Assembly: GCA_003819815.1 (NCBI GenBank)
Contig: RPQJ01000024.1
Coordinates: 1 to 37,296, forward strand
DNA: 37,296 nucleotides
Direction: 5' to 3'
Source: Lysobacterales bacterium
GTDB taxonomy: Bacteria; Pseudomonadota; Gammaproteobacteria; Steroidobacterales; Steroidobacteraceae
Under the pieces are notes generated by a model. The model was not told the DNA's origin. It searched no databases and worked only from the letters and a program-made list of their open reading frames with translations. Below are positions 31,561 to 37,296 of this stretch, piece after piece (position 1 is the stretch's first letter; every line of letters begins with the position of its first letter). A program made the position numbers and the translations under genes.

Positions 31561-32337
31561 ATGGTCGAGTTGAGCCTCAAGGACCGACTGCAGCCGGCGC
31601 TCCTCGACCGGCTGGTCGACGACGAACGCGTGGTGACGGTCTACCAGGTCGCGCTGGACCCGGCACTGCTGCGCGAACACGGCCTGACCGAGCCGGACGT
31701 CGAACGCGAGCTCGGCTTGCAAGGCCTGCAGCGCGTGCGCGGCTCCGCGGACGGCCCGCAGGGCGCCCCGGTTCACGTCTATCGGTCGACGGGCGGACCG
31801 TCGCTGCAGGCCTCGTCGCGGCAATTGCGGGTGCGTTCGCCGAGGGACCCGGCCGGCGTACCGCTGGCGAACCTCGGACGCGTCGAGGCCGGAACCGCCG
31901 TGAACGCGCAGCTCGAATCTCCGGAGCGCCGTGCCATGTCGATGAACCGGCTGCGCGAGGCCGTGCTGCGCGACCTGCGCTGGCTCTTCAACGCGAGCGG
32001 GATCGACGACGTCGTGGATCTCGCCCGTTATCCCGAAGTGCGCCGCTCGGTGCTCAACTACGGCCTGCGATCGCTGGCCGGAAAGCCCGTGAGCTCGGTC
32101 GACCCGGTCGAGGTTTCGCGTCGCATCCGCGACGCGATCGCGTACTTCGAGCCACGCCTGAGCGGCATCCGCGTCACGCCGGAAGTGCAGGACGACAAGG
32201 TGGAGGGCATGACGCTCTCGTTCCTAGTGGAGGCGGAGCTGTGGGGGCAACCGGTGGCGCAGCACGTCTCGCTGCGGACGAGCATCGACGTCGAGACCGG
32301 CGACGTCGCGGTCGCCGACCGGGCCGCACGAGCCTGA
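31561..32337 (+). CDS. tssE: Type VI baseplate protein TssE with internal insertion
   Basis: A 258-residue gp25/lysozyme-like baseplate wedge protein. The N-terminus, VELSLKDRLQPALLDRLVDDE (3-23), and the gp25 core (about 125-250; MSMNRLREAVLRDLRWLFNAS, then YPEVRRSVLNYGL and YFEPRLSGIRV with Glu197) are typical. HsiF1 of P. aeruginosa joins these two parts with only a short linker, and TssE is usually 140-170 residues. Here about 95 residues intervene (24-120), beginning VVTVYQVALDPALLREHGL and ending before PERRAMSM. The frame is intact and the insert has the same GC-rich codon use, so it is a true insertion rather than an error. Its function is unknown. GGAG precedes the ATG by six bases. 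tssF follows 7 bp later. Confidence 0.92.
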   Translation: MVELSLKDRLQPALLDRLVDDERVVTVYQVALDPALLREHGLTEPDVERELGLQGLQRVRGSADGPQGAPVHVYRSTGGPSLQASSRQLRVRSPRDPAGVPLANLGRVEAGTAVNAQLESPERRAMSMNRLREAVLRDLRWLFNASGIDDVVDLARYPEVRRSVLNYGLRSLAGKPVSSVDPVEVSRRIRDAIAYFEPRLSGIRVTPEVQDDKVEGMTLSFLVEAELWGQPVAQHVSLRTSIDVETGDVAVADRAARA

Positions 32338-32344
32338 TCCCGCG

Positions 32345-34216
32345 ATGGATACCCGGCTCCTCCAGTATTACAACCGCGAGCTGCAGTTCATCCGCGAGAT
32401 GGGCGCAGAGTTCGCCGAGGCGTACCCGCGTATCGCGGCCCGGCTCGGCATGGACGGCATCGACTGCGCCGATCCGTACGTCGAGCGGCTGATCGAATCG
32501 TTCGCGTTCCTGGCGGCGCGAGTGCAGCTCAAGCTCGACGCTCGGCATCCGGATTTCACCCAGCACCTGCTGGAGATGGTCTATCCCTCGTTCTTGGCGC
32601 CGGTGCCCTCCGCGGCCGTCGTCGAGCTCGTGCCGACCCCGGCGGAGAGCAGCCTCAAGGAAGGTTTCAGGGTGCGGCGCGGCACGCCCCTGCGTGCCCA
32701 GGTCGGCGGCTCGGGCGGAACGCCCTGCGAGTACCGCACGGCCCACGACGTCGTGCTCTGGCCGCTCTCCGTGACCGGCGCACGCTACGTCGTGGGCACG
32801 AGCTCCTTCGCCTCGCCGGCGCTGCGACTCAATCCGCGCTGCCGCGGTGCGATCCGGCTCGACCTGCGCACCGACGAGGGCATCGCGCTCAGCGACCTGC
32901 CGCTCGATTCCCTGACCGTGTTCGTGTACGCCACGGCCGATCACGCGGGCAAGATCTACGAGCAAGTGCTCGCGAACGGCGTCGGCGTCGTGGTGCGTTC
33001 CAAGGCGTCGGGCCGCGCCGTGGCGCTGCCGGCGTCGGCGATACGCCCCGTCGGCTTCGACGACGAGGAAGCCCTGCTGCCGCTCGCTCCCCGCGGATTC
33101 GAAGGCTACAGGCTGCTCCAGGAATACTTCGCGTTCCCCGACCGGTTCCTGTTCTTCGCCGTCGACGGCCTGCGTGCGGCACTCGCGGATCTGGATGGAG
33201 GGGAGTTCGAGCTGCTGCTGCTCGTCGACCGTTGCCTGCCGGATCTCGAGAACGCGCTCGACGAGTCCCAGTTCCGCCTGAATTGCACGCCCGCGGTGAA
33301 CCTGTTCCCGCGCGCGCTGGATCGCATCCACCTCTCGGCACACGAGACCGAGCACCACGTCGTGCCCGACCTGAGCCGACCGATGGACTTCGAAGTCTAC
33401 GCCATCGACCGGATGGTCGGGATCGGCTCCGGCACTGACGCGCTGCTCGAGATCGCGCCGCTCTACTCGAATCATCACCGCAGCAGCGAGACCGACACGC
33501 GGGCTTACTACACCGTGCAGCGGCGGCCCCGCCTCGCGTCGCAGCGGCAGCAGCGCAGCGGCGCGCGGACAAGCTATCTCGGCTCCGAGTGCTACGTCTC
33601 GATCGTCGACTCACGCCAGCGCGAGCTGTCCGGCGAGATCCGACAACTCGACGTGAGCGCCCGCTGCACCAACCGCGACCTGCCGTTCGGCCTGAGCTTC
33701 GGCAAGTCGCGGCTCGAGTTCGATCTCGACGGCGGGGCCCCCGTGCAGACCGTCCGCTGCCTCGCCGGCCCGACGCAGCCGCGCCCGTCGTCGGCATTCG
33801 GCGACACGGCCTGGCACCTCATCGGGCACCTGACCCTCAATTACCTCTCGCTTTGCGATACCGACCCGGACAAGGGCGCCGAAATGCTTCGGCACCTTCT
33901 CGGGCTCCACGCCGACCCGAACGACCCCGTCGCCCACCGCCAGGTCGACGGCGTGCGCCGCGTCGCGCACCAACCCGTCGTGCGCCGCGTCCCGGGCGGT
34001 GGCCCGATCACCTACGGCCGCGGCCTGCAGGTGACGATCACGGTCGACGACTCGGCGTTCGAAGGCGCCGGCGCGCTGCGACTCGGCACCGTACTGCAGC
34101 GCTTCCTGTCCCGGCACGTCTCGATCAACTCGTTCGTCGAAGCAAGACTCCACTCCGCAGCGCGCGGTGAGATCAAGCAATGGCCGGCCCGGACAGGCAC
34201 TCGGCACAGCCTCTAG
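32345..34216 (+). CDS. tssF: Type VI baseplate protein TssF
   Basis: A 623-residue baseplate component (VasA/ImpG family) that forms the wedge complex with TssG, TssK and TssE. The N-terminus, LLQYYNRELQFIREMGAEFAEAYPRIAARLGM, is diagnostic, followed by DPYVERLIESFAFLAARVQLKLD and HLLEMVYPSFLAPVPS. The middle contains FEGYRLLQEYFAFPDRFLFF and NLFPRALDRIHLS, the conserved core of the family. The C-terminal region has GRGLQVTITVDDSAF and QRFLSRHVSINSFVE. Length is typical for the family. Its 3' end overlaps tssG by 37 bp, so the two wedge proteins are probably made in coupled fashion. Confidence 0.96.
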   Translation: MDTRLLQYYNRELQFIREMGAEFAEAYPRIAARLGMDGIDCADPYVERLIESFAFLAARVQLKLDARHPDFTQHLLEMVYPSFLAPVPSAAVVELVPTPAESSLKEGFRVRRGTPLRAQVGGSGGTPCEYRTAHDVVLWPLSVTGARYVVGTSSFASPALRLNPRCRGAIRLDLRTDEGIALSDLPLDSLTVFVYATADHAGKIYEQVLANGVGVVVRSKASGRAVALPASAIRPVGFDDEEALLPLAPRGFEGYRLLQEYFAFPDRFLFFAVDGLRAALADLDGGEFELLLLVDRCLPDLENALDESQFRLNCTPAVNLFPRALDRIHLSAHETEHHVVPDLSRPMDFEVYAIDRMVGIGSGTDALLEIAPLYSNHHRSSETDTRAYYTVQRRPRLASQRQQRSGARTSYLGSECYVSIVDSRQRELSGEIRQLDVSARCTNRDLPFGLSFGKSRLEFDLDGGAPVQTVRCLAGPTQPRPSSAFGDTAWHLIGHLTLNYLSLCDTDPDKGAEMLRHLLGLHADPNDPVAHRQVDGVRRVAHQPVVRRVPGGGPITYGRGLQVTITVDDSAFEGAGALRLGTVLQRFLSRHVSINSFVEARLHSAARGEIKQWPARTGTRHSL

Positions 34217-35205
34217 CGGCGGTCGAGCAGCTCGGGCGGGAACCGTACCGCTTCAGCCTGTTCGCCGCCCTGCGCGTGCTCGAGCGCGCCGATCCTGCGC
34301 GACCGCGACTCGGCGAGGCGCGCCGGGCGGCCGACGACCGGGTGCGCATCGAGCAGCTGCCTCACCTCACGTTCGCGCCGAGCGACGTCGCGACGTTTCA
34401 GGCGACCAGCGGCGGAAAGCTCCGGATCGCCCAGTTCGGCTTCGGCGTCTTCGGTCCGAACGGCGCGCTGCCGTCGCACCTTTCGGAGTACGCGTTCGAG
34501 CGCCGGCGGCACCACGACGACGGCGCCGTCAGCGATTTCGTCAACCTCTTCCAGCATCGCATGACGGCGCTGTTCTATCGCGCATGGGCCGAAGCCGACC
34601 CGGTCGCGAGCCACTCCCGGCCCGACGACGACGATTTCGCCACGTATCTCGGAGCGCTCGCGGGGCTCGCGGGCGCGCCCGCGCTCGGTCGCGACTCGGT
34701 GAGCGACTACGCAAAGCTCTTTCGAGCCGGCCTGCTGGCCTCGGCCTCGCGCCCCGCCGACGGCCTCGAGACCCTGCTCTCCGACTACTTCGGCCAGCGC
34801 GTCGCGGTCCGCGAGTTCGTCGGCGGCTGGCTTCGAGTGCCGGACGGCCTGCGCACACGCCTCGGCGAGACGGACGGGTACGCGACGCTCGGCCGGGACG
34901 CGACGCTCGGCACGTCCTCGTGGCAGCGGCAGAGCCGCTTCGAGCTCGCGATCGGGCCGCTGCGGTTCGAGGAGTTCCTGCAGTTCCTGCCCGGGTCCCG
35001 CGCGCTGCGCGCGCTCGGGGACCTGGTCCGGTTGTACACGTCCGGAGAGTGGTCGTGGCAGGTGCGCCTGCTGGTCGACGACGGCGACGCGCCGGGCGTC
35101 TCGCTCGGCAAGGTCGGGCGCCTCGGCTGGACGAGCTGGCTCGGCGGCAAGCGCGGCATCGCGTCCGACGTGGTGCTGCAGGAAGGACACGCGGCGGCCG
35201 CCTGA
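34180..35205 (+). CDS. tssG: Type VI baseplate protein TssG
   Basis: A 341-residue baseplate protein (VasB/ImpH family). The N-terminus has EPYRFSLFAALRVLERADPARPRLG, the family signature, then IEQLPHLTFAPSDVATF and FGFGVFGPNGALPSHLSEYA. NLFQHRMTALFYRAWAEA and SDYFGQRVAVREFVGGWL follow. The C-terminus contains YTSGEWSWQVRLLV and LGWTSWLGG, both conserved. Two TssF and one TssG form the wedge core. The ATG at 34180 lies within tssF; this overlapping start gives the full conserved N-terminus. tssH follows 57 bp later. Confidence 0.95.
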   Translation: MAGPDRHSAQPLAAVEQLGREPYRFSLFAALRVLERADPARPRLGEARRAADDRVRIEQLPHLTFAPSDVATFQATSGGKLRIAQFGFGVFGPNGALPSHLSEYAFERRRHHDDGAVSDFVNLFQHRMTALFYRAWAEADPVASHSRPDDDDFATYLGALAGLAGAPALGRDSVSDYAKLFRAGLLASASRPADGLETLLSDYFGQRVAVREFVGGWLRVPDGLRTRLGETDGYATLGRDATLGTSSWQRQSRFELAIGPLRFEEFLQFLPGSRALRALGDLVRLYTSGEWSWQVRLLVDDGDAPGVSLGKVGRLGWTSWLGGKRGIASDVVLQEGHAAAA

Positions 35206-35262
35206 AACGGCGGTTCGGAACCCATGGATTCGCAAGCCAAAGGCTAAAGGTGGAGAGGCAGC

Positions 35263-37296
35263 ATGAGTGACATCAGCCGGGTCGCATTGTTCGGCAAGCT
35301 GAACAGCGTCGGGTACAAGGCGATCGAGGGCGCGACGGTCTTCTGCAAGTTGCGGGGCAACCCGTACGTCGAGGTGGTGCACTGGCTGCACCAGATCCTG
35401 CAGCTGCAGAACTCGGACATCCACTGCATCGTCCGCGCGTTCTCGCTCGACCCGGCGAAATTCGCGCGCGACGTCACCGAGACGCTCGACCGCCTGCCGC
35501 GCGGGGCCACGTCGATCTCCGACCTCTCGCCGCACATCGAGGATTCGGTGGAGCGCGCGTGGGTGTGGGCCACGCTCAAGTACGGCGACACGCAGGTGCG
35601 CACCGGCTATCTCGTGGTCGCGATGCTCAAGACGCCGACGCTCAGGAACCTGCTGAGCGGCATCTCGCGCGAATTCGACAAGGTCAAGGTCGACCAGCTG
35701 GTCGAGGACTTCGAGCAGATCTGCGCGAGTTCGCCCGAGAAGACGCTTGCGGCGAGCGACGGCAGCCAGCTGAGCGGTCAGGCCGCCCCGGGCGAGGCGA
35801 GCGGCGCCATGGCGCCCGCGCAGATGGGCAAGCAGGAGGCGCTGAAGAAATTCACCGTCGACCTCACCGAGCAGGCCCGCGGCGGCAAGATGGACCCGAT
35901 CGTCGGTCGCGACGACGAGATCCGGCAGGTGATCGACATCCTGATGCGCCGCCGGCAGAACAACCCGATCCTCGTCGGCGAGGCCGGCGTCGGCAAGACG
36001 GCGGTCGTGGAGGGCTTCGCGCAGCGCATCGCGCGCGGCGACGTGCCGCCGAGCCTCAAAGAGGTCGAACTGCGCGCGCTCGACGTGGGCCTGCTGCAGG
36101 CCGGCGCCAGCATGAAGGGCGAATTCGAGCAGCGCCTGCGCTCGGTCATCGACGAGGTGCAGTCGAGCCCGAAGCCGGTCATCCTCTTCATCGACGAGAC
36201 GCACACGCTCGTGGGCGCGGGCGGCGCCGCCGGCACCGGCGACGCGGCCAATCTCCTCAAGCCCGCGCTCGCGCGCGGCACGCTGCGCACGGTCGGTGCG
36301 ACCACGTTCGCCGAATACAAGAAGCACATCGAGAAGGATCCCGCGCTCACCCGGCGCTTCCAGACCGTTCAGGTCGACGAGCCCGACGAGCCCAAGGCCA
36401 TCCTGATGATGCGCGGCGTGGCGAGCACGATGGAGAAGCACCACCAGGTGCAGATCCTCGACGAGGCGCTCGAGGCGGCCGTGAAATTGAGCCACCGCTA
36501 CATCCCGGCGCGCCAGCTGCCGGACAAGAGCGTGAGCCTGCTCGATACCGCCTGCGCGCGCGTGGCGGTGAGCCTGCATGCGACGCCGGCGGAGGTGGAC
36601 GACAGCCGCAAGCGCATCGAGGCGTTCGAGACGGAACTTGCCATCATCGGTCGCGAGAAGGCCATCGGCGTCGACATCGGCAGCCGCGAGGCCGAGGCCG
36701 ACGAGCAGCTTGCGGCCGAACGCAAGCGGCTGGCGGAGCTCGAGGCCCGGTGGGCCGAGGAGCGTACGCTGGTCGACGAGCTGCTCGCGCTGCGAGCAAA
36801 GCTGCGTGCGGGAATCAAGCCCGTCGAGGGCACGGGCAGCAAGCTCGAGGCCGAGGCCACGGCCGAGTCGGGCGGGGCCGCGGCGCCGATCGACGGTGCC
36901 GAGCGCGAGGCGCAGATGGCCCGGTTGCAGGAAGTACAGAAGCAGCTCGCCGAACTGCAGGGCGAGAATCCGCTGATCCTGCCGACCGTCGACTACCAGG
37001 CCGTGGCGGCCGTGGTGGGTGACTGGACCGGGATCCCGGTCGGCCGCATGGCGCGCAACGAGATCGAGACGATCCTGAAGGTGGCCGACAGCCTGGCGCA
37101 GCGCGTGATCGGGCAGGACCACGCGATGCACATGATCGCCAAGCGCATCCAGACCTCGCGCGCGGGTCTGGACAATCCGAGCAAGCCGATCGGCGTCTTC
37201 ATGCTGGCGGGCACCTCCGGCGTCGGCAAGACCGAAACGGCGCTCGCGCTGGCCGAGGCGCTGTACGGCGGCGAGCAGAACCTGATCACCATCAAC
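35263..37296 (+). CDS. tssH: Type VI secretion AAA+ ATPase TssH/ClpV, 5' part
   Basis: The first 678 codons of the ATPase that disassembles contracted sheath; the normal length is about 870-890 and the gene runs off the window. The N-domain (1-150; YKAIEGATVFCKLRGNPYVEVVHWL) binds the TssC helix. An acidic-free Gly/Ala linker leads to D1, with Walker A GEAGVGKT at 239-246 and Walker B ILFIDETHTLVGAGG, where Thr replaces the usual Ala of DEAH. A coiled-coil middle domain with Glu/Arg repeats follows (about 445-570). The second Walker A, GTSGVGKTE, begins at residue 650 and opens D2 just before the edge. GGAG precedes the ATG. The 3' genes (vgrG, tssJKLM) are expected beyond the window. Confidence 0.96.
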   Translation, partial: MSDISRVALFGKLNSVGYKAIEGATVFCKLRGNPYVEVVHWLHQILQLQNSDIHCIVRAFSLDPAKFARDVTETLDRLPRGATSISDLSPHIEDSVERAWVWATLKYGDTQVRTGYLVVAMLKTPTLRNLLSGISREFDKVKVDQLVEDFEQICASSPEKTLAASDGSQLSGQAAPGEASGAMAPAQMGKQEALKKFTVDLTEQARGGKMDPIVGRDDEIRQVIDILMRRRQNNPILVGEAGVGKTAVVEGFAQRIARGDVPPSLKEVELRALDVGLLQAGASMKGEFEQRLRSVIDEVQSSPKPVILFIDETHTLVGAGGAAGTGDAANLLKPALARGTLRTVGATTFAEYKKHIEKDPALTRRFQTVQVDEPDEPKAILMMRGVASTMEKHHQVQILDEALEAAVKLSHRYIPARQLPDKSVSLLDTACARVAVSLHATPAEVDDSRKRIEAFETELAIIGREKAIGVDIGSREAEADEQLAAERKRLAELEARWAEERTLVDELLALRAKLRAGIKPVEGTGSKLEAEATAESGGAAAPIDGAEREAQMARLQEVQKQLAELQGENPLILPTVDYQAVAAVVGDWTGIPVGRMARNEIETILKVADSLAQRVIGQDHAMHMIAKRIQTSRAGLDNPSKPIGVFMLAGTSGVGKTETALALAEALYGGEQNLITIN

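Noticed and set aside
34213-37131. Open frame of 972 codons on the minus strand
   Set aside because: It is antisense to tssG and tssH/clpV, both unmistakable by motif. Its translation is Arg/Leu/Val/His-rich with no recognisable domain, as expected for the reverse frame of GC-rich genes.
1-37296. tRNA, rRNA, CRISPR arrays, insertion sequences or prophage genes
   Set aside because: None was recognised on reading either strand. No terminal inverted repeats, transposase or integrase motifs, or regularly spaced repeats were found.

Overview
This window comes from a very GC-rich Gram-negative bacterium, most likely a gammaproteobacterium. The evidence is LPS-core genes (kdkA, waaA, a family 9 glycosyltransferase), tolC, glnE, slyX and a type VI secretion locus. 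The pcm-tolC pair next to waaA resembles the arrangement in Xanthomonadales/Lysobacterales and relatives. That placement is an inference from gene order, not from a marker gene. I saw no rRNA, tRNA, CRISPR array, insertion sequence or integrase.

Layout. (1) 1-7866, housekeeping and envelope: the 3' part of glnE, a DUF6165 protein, a CHCC zinc-finger protein, a heptosyltransferase-like GT9 enzyme, kdkA-waaA (ATGA overlap), then pcm-tolC on the minus strand, with tolC running 77 bp into the 3' end of waaA. (2) 8077-15919, mixed metabolism and signalling: a PAS-PAS-GGDEF-EAL protein, a MOSC protein, a tightly coupled minus-strand operon (slyX, membrane protein, PaaI thioesterase, membrane protein), a MaoC-like hydratase, kynureninase, and a TauE/SafE exporter. 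(3) 15912-23113, which I read as a cyanophycin/arginine catabolic island: an OPT-family transporter divergent from an exported cyanophycinase, a CphZ-like beta-Asp-Arg dipeptide hydrolase, an Lrp/AsnC regulator, and a coupled pair of ornithine cyclodeaminase and arginase. (4) 23169-23876: an AlaX-type tRNA-editing protein. (5) 23887-37296: a type VI secretion cluster. An exported SUMF1-fold protein and a membrane Ser/Thr kinase run leftward. tssA-tssB-tssC-hcp-tagJ-tssE-tssF-tssG-tssH run rightward, and tssH/clpV is cut by the window end.

How the island would work. Cyanophycinase, probably outside the cytoplasm, cuts cyanophycin to beta-Asp-Arg. The OPT carrier could import that dipeptide. 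CphZ splits it to Asp and Arg, arginase makes ornithine and urea, and ornithine cyclodeaminase makes proline and ammonia. No cyanophycin synthetase is present in the window, so scavenging of foreign polymer is the simplest reading. The T6SS gene order matches the H1-T6SS type of Pseudomonas aeruginosa, with a kinase/SUMF1 module in place of the usual Fha/PpkA/PppA set within view. Two strong GC hairpins flank hcp, and TssE carries an unusual internal insertion of about 95 residues.

All coordinates and start choices come from reading the sequence. Functions are assigned by motif and family recognition from memory, not by database search.
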